Translations under genes and position numbers: made by a program
Notes under the pieces: generated by a model
What the model was told of the DNA's origin: nothing
What the model saw: only the letters and a program-made list of their open reading frames with translations
The model's database searches: none
In this document: positions 1 through 5,400 of the stretch, one piece after another
How positions within the stretch are numbered: the stretch's first letter is position 1
Layout of the letters: the number at the start of each line of letters is the position of its first letter
Assembly: GCA_018065815.1 (NCBI GenBank)
Contig: JAGHSP010000081.1
Coordinates: 1-5,400, forward strand
Reading direction: 5' to 3'
Length of the DNA: 5,400 nucleotides
Source of the DNA: Candidatus Sodaliphilus limicaballi
GTDB taxonomy: Bacteria > Bacteroidota > Bacteroidia > Bacteroidales > Muribaculaceae

Positions 1-192
1 ATTTATTATAAGCTAGGAGAAGGAAAGAGATTACAGCAGATTGAGAAGCAAGAGGTTTTGGGGTTCAAATCAGCAGTCTCTGAATCGTTAGTGTCCGGAA
101 AAAAGAAAATATTTTTTATTGCTTCGCATAGAAAATGGCTTGCTCGGCAAGCAAAATGGAATTACCTCACAGATAGTGCATTATCATTTTGA
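1..192 (+). CDS. Possible 3' end of a gene cut by the left edge
   Basis: Reading from base 1, this frame stays open for 63 codons and ends at TGA 190-192. No start is visible inside, so if real it is the C-terminus of a protein that begins outside the window. The peptide is basic and mixed (for example KKKIFFIASHRKWLARQAKW near its middle) with no domain or motif I recognise. The DNA is AT-rich, unlike the three genes to the right. A second plus-strand frame (92-346) overlaps it in the +1 frame, so the two could be pieces of one frameshifted gene. It could equally be chance open reading in non-coding DNA. Confidence is low. Confidence 0.2.
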   Translation: MYYKLGEGKRLQQIEKQEVLGFKSAVSESLVSGKKKIFFIASHRKWLARQAKWNYLTDSALSF

Positions 193-346
193 GGACGGAG
201 TCCTCCATTTTCTTGGCGTGAGCCATATAAACAAAAAAATCATTTTCTTTTTTTGTTCTATACCAAGCCCCCCCTCTGACAATGGGATATATATGACGGT
301 GTTTGAGGATGTTGGGACTAATGTTGTGACTTTTAGCGGGCACTAA
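119..346 (+). other. Weak open frame, possible decayed or small gene
   Basis: This frame is open from base 92, after a TAG at 89-91, to the TAA at 344-346. The only start option at its head is TTG at 119, giving 75 residues; there is no ribosome binding site in front of it. The peptide alternates hydrophobic and polar residues in its second half (NGIYMTVFEDVGTNVVTFSG), which could form beta strands like the end of a small secreted Bacteroidales protein, but I do not recognise a family. It ends 11 bases before the converging protease gene, a neat junction that slightly favours a true gene end. It could also be the continuation of the frame ending at 192 after a frameshift. Very uncertain. Confidence 0.15.
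230..257. repeat. AT-rich inverted repeat, 10-bp arms
   Basis: AACAAAAAAA at 230-239 is the exact reverse complement of TTTTTTTGTT at 248-257, with an 8-base spacer. Beyond a one-base bulge at 258, TATA 226-229 can also pair with TATA 259-262. The stem is almost all A:T, so it is weak. It lies about 100 bp beyond the end of the protease gene and could contribute to stopping transcription from either side, but it lacks the GC-rich stem of a standard intrinsic terminator. Confidence 0.4.
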
Positions 347-357
347 TAATTATTTTT

Positions 358-1218
358 TCATTCCCCTTGCTGCGAATCATCGTCTTGCTCTGGCAATGGT
401 GGAGGCAGTTGCGTGGGCAGGGGTGGCACTGCAGGAGGGGTAGCAGGCGGTGTCATGGGATAAACTGGCACAGGAGGCGGTGCCATGGGCGGCATTGCCA
501 TGGGTGTGGCAACTGCGGGCATCTTGGGGGTGCGAAGCACGGAGATGCGCCAGTTGACAAGTGCAAACACTGCGATCGAGTAAACGATACAAAGCAGGAA
601 GGTAAACAAAAACACCACGTCGCCCAGGTTTTCACCCACCATGAGAAGCGAGTCGTAGATGCCATGCATGGTGATGGGGACAGCAAGTGCCAACACATAA
701 TTCATCACGCGACGCCTAGGGGAGCCAAACCATGCCATTGCAAAGAAATAACCCATTGCCAGCGCGTCGCTGAAATGCCCTGGCACTGCGAGGAATGCAC
801 GAGTAATACCCATGCCCAAAATCTCGCCCAGGTCTTCACCGCCGGCGAGATACATAATGTTTTCTACACCAGCAAATCCAAGTCCTACGCACGAGGCATA
901 AACGATGCCGTCAAACGGCTCGTCGAAGGACTTCATCCTGAACACCAGTAGAAACAGCATTGTGAACTTGGCAATTTCCTCGGGTATAGCTGCTCCTATA
1001 AACGCATCGTAGAACCCTGCGAACACAGTCCCGGGTTCGACCTCGGGCAAGAAAAAAGTCATGATCAGGGTCAACGGAATCGACAGTGTTCCAAAGAACA
1101 GACCAAGCAGCAAGTTGCCTATGGGTTCGGGTTGTATCCGGTCTCGATAGTAAATATAGAGCATCAGCAAAAAAGCGGGAGTAAGCGCGATGCCCAAAAC
1201 TAGTAGAACTATGAACAT
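358..1218 (-). CDS. prsW: PrsW-family intramembrane metalloprotease with proline-rich tail
   Basis: A 286-aa polytopic membrane protein. By eye there are hydrophobic spans near residues 2-24, 34-58, 66-95 (interrupted), 102-125, 145-165, 172-192 and 200-222. The family motifs are all present and in order: EEIAK with E80-E81, GVEN with E119-N120, H148 and D151 in GHFSD, and HGIYD with H185 and D189. These are the expected metal-binding and catalytic residues, so the enzyme should be active. Known family role: site-1 cleavage of membrane proteins, as B. subtilis PrsW does to the anti-sigma factor RsiW; the substrate here is unknown. Residues 231-276 form a cytoplasmic or periplasmic tail with 21 prolines in 46 residues, followed by an acidic end (EQDDD). 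The start at 1218 is the family-like one: an in-frame stop lies six codons upstream (1234-1236). There is no Shine-Dalgarno sequence. It begins 24 bp after ugd on the same strand, so it is probably the third gene of the operon. The symbol reflects the family only, not proven orthology. Confidence 0.85.
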   Translation of the reverse strand: MFIVLLVLGIALTPAFLLMLYIYYRDRIQPEPIGNLLLGLFFGTLSIPLTLIMTFFLPEVEPGTVFAGFYDAFIGAAIPEEIAKFTMLFLLVFRMKSFDEPFDGIVYASCVGLGFAGVENIMYLAGGEDLGEILGMGITRAFLAVPGHFSDALAMGYFFAMAWFGSPRRRVMNYVLALAVPITMHGIYDSLLMVGENLGDVVFLFTFLLCIVYSIAVFALVNWRISVLRTPKMPAVATPMAMPPMAPPPVPVYPMTPPATPPAVPPLPTQLPPPLPEQDDDSQQGE

Positions 1219-1242
1219 AGAGTTGTTGTGTAATTATGTTTG

Positions 1243-2556
1243 TTACCTGCCTATGCAGTGGTAGGTAAATCCATGAGCCTTGAGCTCTTCGGCATCAAGA
1301 ATGTTGCGTCCGTCAAGAATGAGCTTCTCGTTCATGGTTCGCTCCAGCACGTCGAGGCTGGGCATGCGGAACTCTTTCCACTCGGTCACCAGCATGATAG
1401 CATGTGCTCCTGCCGAAGCCTCATACATGTCGCGGCAGTAGGTCACTGCATCGCCAAGTCGCCTGCGGCACTCGTCCATGGCTACGGGGTCATAGACGCG
1501 CACTGTAGCGCCAGCTTTGAGAATGAGGTCGATGAGCACAAGTGCAGGAGCCTCGCGCATGTCGTCGGTCTCGGGTTTGAATGCCAGTCCCCACAGTGCG
1601 ATTGTCTTGCCTTGCAGGTTGTCGCCAAGGTGGGCAGTGAGTTTGTTGAATAGTATTGACTTTTGGGCATCGTTTACCTCTTCCACAGCCTTGAGCACAC
1701 GCATGCTGTAGCCAAGGTCGTCGGCGGTCTTGATGAGAGCCTTAACATCCTTGGGAAAGCAGCTGCCGCCGTAGCCGCAGCCGGCATATAGGAATTTCTT
1801 TCCGATGCGGGTGTCGCTGCCTATTCCCTTGCGCACCATGTTCACGTCGGCGCCCACGAGTTCGCACAGGTTGGCGATGTCGTTCATGAAACTGATGCGG
1901 GTGGCAAGCATAGAGTTTGCTGCATATTTGATCATCTCGGCACTTGGGATGTCGGTGAAGATGAGGCGGTCGCTCACTATCATGAACGGCTTGTATAGTC
2001 GTGCCATGAGTGCTCGTGCACGCTCGCTCTCCACGCCCACAACCACTCGGTCGGGACTCATGAAGTCCTTGACGGCCGCTCCTTCCTTGAGAAACTCCGG
2101 GTTGCTAGCCACGTCAAACTCTACATTCATGCCGCGCTTGTCGAGTTCTTCCTGGATTGTTGCCTTAATCTTGGCCGCAGTACCCACGGGCACAGTGCTT
2201 TTGGTGACGATGACGGTGTATTTGTTGAGGTTTTGGCCTATAGTGCGCGCCACAGCGAGCACATATTTGAGGTCGGCGCTGCCATCTTCGTCGGGCGGTG
2301 TGCCCACGGCGGTAAACACGATATCGACATTGTCGAGCACCTCGGCCAGGCTAGTGGTGAAGTGCAGACGCCCGCAGCGAGAGTTCTTGTGGACAAGAGT
2401 CTCGAGTCCAGGCTCGTAGATAGGAATGACACCCTGCTTGAGACGTTCGATCTTGCCGGCATCAACATCGACACATGTCACATCGATGCCCATCTCGCTG
2501 AAGCAAGTGCCGCTCACGAGACCCACATAGCCGGTTCCAACTATTGCGATGTTCAT
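1243..2556 (-). CDS. ugd: UDP-glucose 6-dehydrogenase
   Basis: Cytosolic enzyme that oxidises UDP-glucose to UDP-glucuronate in two NAD-dependent steps, supplying an acidic sugar for capsule or exopolysaccharide. The 437-aa length is normal for the family. The N-terminal Rossmann fold starts at once with GTGYVG (residues 7-12) and the acidic D30/D32 that bind NAD ribose. Other family signatures follow: TKSTVPVGT (118-126), NPEFLKEG (152-159, with E157), EMIKYAAN (207-214, with K210 and N214), and the catalytic GYGGSCFPKD (261-270) with nucleophile C266 and D270. The C-terminal UDP-binding domain includes GLAFKPETDDMRE (323-335). Overall it resembles the TuaD type more than the shorter E. coli Ugd. 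Its ATG overlaps the stop of the upstream kinase gene (ATGA, 2553-2556), pointing to coupled translation; a weak AGG lies about 7 bases before the ATG. Ugd is a known target of BY-kinases in E. coli and B. subtilis. By my eye alignment, the tyrosine phosphorylated in E. coli (Y71) is not present at the matching place here. Confidence 0.97.
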   Translation of the reverse strand: MNIAIVGTGYVGLVSGTCFSEMGIDVTCVDVDAGKIERLKQGVIPIYEPGLETLVHKNSRCGRLHFTTSLAEVLDNVDIVFTAVGTPPDEDGSADLKYVLAVARTIGQNLNKYTVIVTKSTVPVGTAAKIKATIQEELDKRGMNVEFDVASNPEFLKEGAAVKDFMSPDRVVVGVESERARALMARLYKPFMIVSDRLIFTDIPSAEMIKYAANSMLATRISFMNDIANLCELVGADVNMVRKGIGSDTRIGKKFLYAGCGYGGSCFPKDVKALIKTADDLGYSMRVLKAVEEVNDAQKSILFNKLTAHLGDNLQGKTIALWGLAFKPETDDMREAPALVLIDLILKAGATVRVYDPVAMDECRRRLGDAVTYCRDMYEASAGAHAIMLVTEWKEFRMPSLDVLERTMNEKLILDGRNILDAEELKAHGFTYHCIGR

Positions 2557-5009
2557 TTCTTACCTGTTACTTTTTTGGCAAGACGCTTGATCTTTCCTTC
2601 ATCCTCTTCTTCTTCGTCGCCATAACCGTAACTGCCATAGCCATAGCCGTAGTTTCCGTAACCATAGCCATAGCCGTAACCGTAGCCATAAGAACCATAG
2701 CCATAGTTCTTCTTGTCGAGCTTGACGTCGTTGATGAGAATTGAGAGGTTCTTAATCTTGTTGTCAAGATGCAATTTCTCAAGATCGTTGAGGTATCGCT
2801 TGTCAACCTTGCCAGCTCTAATGACATAGATGGTCATATCTACATGGCGGTTTACCAGACCAGCATCGGCAATAACGTTGAACGGAACAGTGTCAAGAAT
2901 AACATAGTCATATTTCTTCTTGAGTTCGTCAATCATGTGTGTAAAGCGGTCAGAGAGGAGCAAGTGTGTGGGGTTGGGGGGGATAGCACCAATGCTCACA
3001 ACGTCCAAATTGTCATGGAACTTGCTCTTACAGATGATCTCGTTAATGTCTGACTCCATACCTGAGAGATAAGAGCTAACGCCCTTGCCATTGTTATCGA
3101 CGCCAACATATTCGCTGAAACGTCCCTTGCGCAGGTCAAGGTCAACAGCAACAACCTTCTTGCCAGAGAAAGCATAACTCAATGCAAGATTGACTGCTAC
3201 GAAACTCTTACCCTCGCCAGGCATTGTAGATGTGAATTGGATTACCGAACCTTCATTATCAGTTGGTTTGACAATATAATCAAGATTAGCCCTGACGATG
3301 TGTAAAGCTTCGCTGATGCGGTCATGGCTGTCCTCTTTTACGACAATCTGCTTGTTGGCTTGTTTCTTGCTCTTGCAAGGCACTTCTCCGACGATGGGAA
3401 CATCAATTGAGTCTTCAACATCGTGGCGACTGTGGATATTGGTGTCGAGCGAGAATATCCAGAATATCACATAAAGAATAGCTGCGGGCAAAAGGAGACC
3501 GACGAGAAGACCTGCGAGCATAATGCGTGAAGGAATTGGAGCGATGGGAGCACTTCCATTTGCACGCTCGATAACCTTTGCGTTAGGCTCGGTGATGGCG
3601 AGTTGCAGAGCGTTCTCTTCGCGCTTGTTGAGCAAGTACATGTAGAGTTGCTCCTTGATTTTCTGCTGTCGAGTCACCTCGGTGATTGCCTTCTCCTGCG
3701 ATGGAACTGCCACGATGCCGCCGCGTGCCATGCCTTCCTGTGCGCGTGCTTGTGTTTGCTGCATGTGCAATGAGTTGATGTAGTTGTTGAGACCTCGCAT
3801 GATGTTTTGGCGCTGTGTTGTCAATGTGCGAGTCAACTCAATCATCACGGGGTTTTCTTCGCTAGAAGTTGCAGCAATCTTTTGGTATCGGAGCATCGAC
3901 TCGTTGTACTGGGAAATCTGGCTCTCGATTCCAGTGTTGGCAATACCTGTGTTACTGGGGATGAGTTCATTACCCGACATGCGTGACAGGTAGTCCTGGA
4001 TATAACCTGCCAGGCTAACTTGCATGTCAATGCTAGCGGCATTGTCGGCATACTGTCGGCCTGTGCTTGCATCGGCAAAGATTGCCGAGTTGGCTGCACT
4101 GGTTTTGAGGACTGCTACTTGATTATCGACACCGCTAAGGTCTTGTGACAGAGCTTCTACGCGATCGGCGATAAATGCCTCTGTACTACGTGCAACGATG
4201 TTTTTATCATTTATACCCTCTTGGTTGTAAGTCGCGATGATTGCATTGAGAATGTCGGCACATTCATCCGAGTTGTCCCATTTGAGTGATAAGTTCATTG
4301 CATCACTTACCTTATCGGCTTGCTCGGCTGAGAAGTTGCCCTTGATGCGTTTAGCCAGCGCACTGGGAACATAGACGCGAGCGATAACTTTGAAATCGAT
4401 ATAGCTGTCGGTAAAATTCTTATTCTTGGTGATTGCTACAGGACCATATTTTGTGTTGACCTTGTTGCCAAAGTGCGCTTTTACCCAGGGGCCGTTGTCA
4501 TCGACTTGGAACTCAAAGTCGTTGGTTGTCTTGGGGACAACGGTAATCGTGAATGATTCAGTTACTTCCTTGAGAGGAGTGACTTGCACAGGTGTACTGT
4601 GATAGATGTTGACATCGCGCAGGAACACGTGACCGTAGTACTGCACGTTGTTGCCTAATGACATAACTACCTTCTCAAACAAGTCGGTTGACTTCATTTT
4701 GTAGATCTCATTGGGGATGAAATTATTTCCCGATATGAGTCCAAGGTCACTGAATGCCTGCGACTGCGTGCCTTGGTTGCTGTCCTTGGTCTTGATTAAA
4801 ATCAATGCACGAGACTCGTAGGTGAATGTTTGAGTTTTGCTGTAAAGGTAAGACAAACACCCGCAAAGGATTAGTGAGAGCAAGAACCAGTACCAGTTGC
4901 GTAGGCATGCCATCAAGTAGGCACGAATGGGAATAGTCGTTGTTAATGACTGATTTTTTTTAACCGCGCCTTCGTTAGCGGTATTAATATCATTTATAGC
5001 CTGTTGCAT
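2553..5009 (-). CDS. wzc: Polysaccharide co-polymerase / BY-type tyrosine autokinase (Wzc-like)
   Basis: An 818-aa inner-membrane protein that sets chain length and drives export of a surface polysaccharide, cycling through tyrosine autophosphorylation. Layout: cytoplasmic N-terminus; first membrane span about 39-57; a Wzz-type periplasmic region about 58-495 with helical, coiled-coil-like stretches near 275-305 and 365-465; a proline-containing lead-in (P488, P491, P493); second span about 496-519; then the cytoplasmic kinase. Kinase motifs: EALHIVRANL (567-576), Walker A PGEGKS (597-602), Walker A' VDLDLRKG (622-629, D623 and D625), PPNPTHLLL (677-685) and Walker B YVILD (702-706). The end is a Tyr-Gly run with 13 tyrosines (769-796), an acidic patch (798-804) and a lysine-rich tip. 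This is where BY-kinases carry their autophosphorylated tyrosine cluster, but here it is unusually regular. The start at 5009 is supported by an in-frame TAA at 5022-5024. No Shine-Dalgarno is seen. The outer-membrane exporter usually encoded just upstream in such loci is absent from the window. Confidence 0.95.
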   Translation of the reverse strand: MQQAINDINTANEGAVKKNQSLTTTIPIRAYLMACLRNWYWFLLSLILCGCLSYLYSKTQTFTYESRALILIKTKDSNQGTQSQAFSDLGLISGNNFIPNEIYKMKSTDLFEKVVMSLGNNVQYYGHVFLRDVNIYHSTPVQVTPLKEVTESFTITVVPKTTNDFEFQVDDNGPWVKAHFGNKVNTKYGPVAITKNKNFTDSYIDFKVIARVYVPSALAKRIKGNFSAEQADKVSDAMNLSLKWDNSDECADILNAIIATYNQEGINDKNIVARSTEAFIADRVEALSQDLSGVDNQVAVLKTSAANSAIFADASTGRQYADNAASIDMQVSLAGYIQDYLSRMSGNELIPSNTGIANTGIESQISQYNESMLRYQKIAATSSEENPVMIELTRTLTTQRQNIMRGLNNYINSLHMQQTQARAQEGMARGGIVAVPSQEKAITEVTRQQKIKEQLYMYLLNKREENALQLAITEPNAKVIERANGSAPIAPIPSRIMLAGLLVGLLLPAAILYVIFWIFSLDTNIHSRHDVEDSIDVPIVGEVPCKSKKQANKQIVVKEDSHDRISEALHIVRANLDYIVKPTDNEGSVIQFTSTMPGEGKSFVAVNLALSYAFSGKKVVAVDLDLRKGRFSEYVGVDNNGKGVSSYLSGMESDINEIICKSKFHDNLDVVSIGAIPPNPTHLLLSDRFTHMIDELKKKYDYVILDTVPFNVIADAGLVNRHVDMTIYVIRAGKVDKRYLNDLEKLHLDNKIKNLSILINDVKLDKKNYGYGSYGYGYGYGYGYGNYGYGYGSYGYGDEEEEDEGKIKRLAKKVTGKK
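2619..2705 (-). repeat. In-frame TAYGGN hexamer repeat coding the Tyr-Gly tail
   Basis: Read on the coding strand this 87-bp stretch is mostly repeated Tyr-Gly codon pairs (TAT/TAC then GGN), broken by Ser codons at residues 773 and 793 and an Asn codon at 786. It encodes residues 769-797 with 13 tyrosines. The two tyrosine codons and several glycine codons are mixed, so it is an imperfect repeat at the DNA level. Gains or losses in steps of 6 or 12 bases would keep the frame and change the number of possible phosphorylation sites. Confidence 0.9.
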
Positions 5010-5064
5010 TATTTTAGTTGTTTAAATTTTGCAATTTGTTTTTTTTACATTATTTTCCAATGTG

Positions 5065-5072
5065 CAAAGTTA
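5065..5072 (-). promoter_or_regulatory. Candidate Bacteroidetes -7 promoter box for the operon
   Basis: On the minus strand these bases read TAACTTTG, an exact match to the Bacteroidetes sigma-70 -7 consensus TAnnTTTG, followed by CAC as is common after it. Transcription would start a few bases further on, near 5055-5060, leaving a leader of roughly 50 bases before the kinase ATG at 5009. No TTTG stands 19-21 bases upstream, where the -33 box should be, so support rests on one element and on position. Confidence 0.5.
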
Positions 5073-5180
5073 CTATTTTTTTGTGAAAAACTTGTTTTTT
5101 GGACATAATTTATTTATTTAGTTGCAGATATTTTTGCAAATTGCGGTTATGACATGGCTATATATACTCAACTTTAGCAT

Positions 5181-5201
5181 GTGAAATCTTTTGAGTTTCA
5201 C
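5181..5201. repeat. Short palindrome, 6-bp stem
   Basis: GTGAAA (5181-5186) pairs exactly with TTTCAC (5196-5201) across a 9-base loop. It is the first and weakest of a series of four palindromes. CCGATT is repeated directly just after it at 5201-5206 and 5211-5216. Confidence 0.45.
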
Positions 5202-5217
5202 CGATTTGTTCCGATTA

Positions 5218-5233
5218 GCGTCCTGCTGGACGC
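5218..5233. repeat. Palindrome GCGTCC-TGCT-GGACGC
   Basis: A perfect 6-bp GC-rich stem with a 4-base loop. Its core GTCCTGCTGGAC matches the core of the palindrome at 5296-5311 with one change in the loop. Its left arm overlaps TAGCGTC (5216-5222), which can instead pair exactly over 7 bases with GACGCTA (5245-5251), so the two folds exclude each other. Confidence 0.6.
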
Positions 5234-5252
5234 ATCCATTTACAGACGCTAT

Positions 5253-5285
5253 ACCCCCACCGCCACTACGTTCGGCGGTGGGGGT
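5253..5285. repeat. Strong hairpin with a perfect 12-bp GC-rich stem
   Basis: ACCCCCACCGCC (5253-5264) is the exact reverse complement of GGCGGTGGGGGT (5274-5285), with a 9-base loop. This is the strongest structure in the window. Neither side is followed by a run of T (TTATTC to the right; on the minus strand, ATAGCG), so it is not a standard intrinsic terminator for either direction. It may be a repeated extragenic palindrome, a stabilising or terminating structure for an outside transcript, or a protein-binding site. Confidence 0.8.
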
Positions 5286-5295
5286 TATTCAGATA

Positions 5296-5311
5296 TTGTC
5301 CTGCCGGACAA
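5296..5311. repeat. Palindrome TTGTCC-TGCC-GGACAA
   Basis: A perfect 6-bp stem with a 4-base loop. The core GTCCTGCCGGAC is a near copy of the one at 5221-5230 and its flanks. Together the two flank the large 12-bp hairpin, giving an ordered small-large-small arrangement. Confidence 0.6.
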
Positions 5312-5370
5312 CAAATTTGCAACAATTACATAAACAAGCGAAACTTGAATAAATGATATTTGCCGCCGGT

Positions 5371-5400
5371 GGGTAGGGGTGTTTCGCCGGGGGGGGTTGG
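5371..5400 (+). other. G-rich tract, possible G-quadruplex
   Basis: The plus strand carries GGG at 5371-5373, GGGG at 5376-5379, a run of eight G at 5389-5396 and GG at 5399-5400. The eight-base run can supply two G-tracts, so four tracts of three are available. CCGGTG (5367-5372) can also pair with CGCCGG (5385-5390) using one G-U pair. The tract runs to the window edge, so its full extent is unseen. Confidence 0.4.

Larger units (their letters stand above)
5010..5400. other. Non-coding region upstream of the operon
   Basis: I see no supportable gene in these 391 bases on either strand. The part next to the kinase gene (5010-5170) is very AT-rich with runs of T and holds the candidate promoter box. 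The middle (5181-5311) holds four short palindromes, and the right edge is G-rich. Whether the neighbouring gene to the right reads toward or away from this region cannot be told. Confidence 0.7.

Noticed and set aside
367..951. A 194-codon plus-strand open frame opposite the protease gene
   Set aside because: Its product is rich in His, Cys, Arg and Gly with no motif, as expected from the complement of a membrane-protein gene; the minus-strand frame has all the PrsW motifs.
358..1218. CAAX-type (CPBP/Abi) membrane protease
   Set aside because: The EExxK motif is similar, but the following GVEN and HGIYD motifs fit the PrsW family better.
1805..2419. Plus-strand open frames opposite ugd (also 1240-1653 and 2233-2625)
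   Set aside because: They are antisense to a fully conserved enzyme, and the products are serine- and alanine-rich without recognisable domains.
2544..2744. Plus-strand open frame rich in Val, Ala, Ile and Thr
   Set aside because: It looks like a membrane segment, but it is simply the complement of the Tyr-Gly repeat and acidic tail of the kinase.
5129..5136. Plus-strand TATTTTTG as a second promoter box
   Set aside because: It matches TAnnTTTG, but the DNA is T-rich so chance matches are likely, there is no -33 TTTG, and no plus-strand gene follows in the window.
5253..5285. Intrinsic terminator
   Set aside because: The stem is strong, but there is no run of T after it on either strand.
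5181..5311. CRISPR array
   Set aside because: The palindromes differ in sequence, spacing is irregular, and there are no equal spacers.

Overview
The window looks like a chromosomal stretch of a Bacteroidales bacterium (Bacteroides, Prevotella or Muribaculaceae-like). Four things point there. The start codons lack strong Shine-Dalgarno sequences. A Bacteroidetes-type -7 box (TAnnTTTG) lies upstream of the first gene. The polysaccharide co-polymerase is a single-chain Wzz plus tyrosine-kinase fusion. The intergenic DNA is AT-rich around moderate-GC genes. The genus cannot be fixed from the sequence alone.

Layout, in the direction of transcription (minus strand, right to left). Positions 5010-5400 are non-coding: a G-rich right edge, a run of four short palindromes (5181-5311) including a perfect 12-bp stem, then AT-rich DNA with a candidate promoter box at 5065-5072. 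Next come three genes in one direction. The first is an 818-aa polysaccharide co-polymerase/BY-kinase (5009-2553) ending in a striking Tyr-Gly repeat. The second is UDP-glucose 6-dehydrogenase (2556-1243), which overlaps the kinase by an ATGA. The third is a PrsW-family intramembrane metalloprotease (1218-358) with a proline-rich tail, starting 24 bp after ugd. The close spacing suggests one operon. Positions 1-357 are AT-rich and hold only weak plus-strand open frames, possibly the end of a gene or a decayed remnant converging on the protease gene.

How the genes may work together: the Wzc-like protein controls polymerisation and export of a capsule or exopolysaccharide through cycles of tyrosine autophosphorylation. 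Ugd makes the UDP-glucuronate such polymers often contain, and in E. coli and B. subtilis Ugd is a known BY-kinase substrate. The protease is the odd member. PrsW proteins act in regulated proteolysis of membrane proteins such as anti-sigma factors, so a role in envelope or capsule control is possible but is inference.

No mobile element, CRISPR array, tRNA or rRNA was seen. The observations most worth following are the repeat tail of the kinase, the palindrome cluster upstream of it with mutually exclusive pairings, and the protease in the operon.
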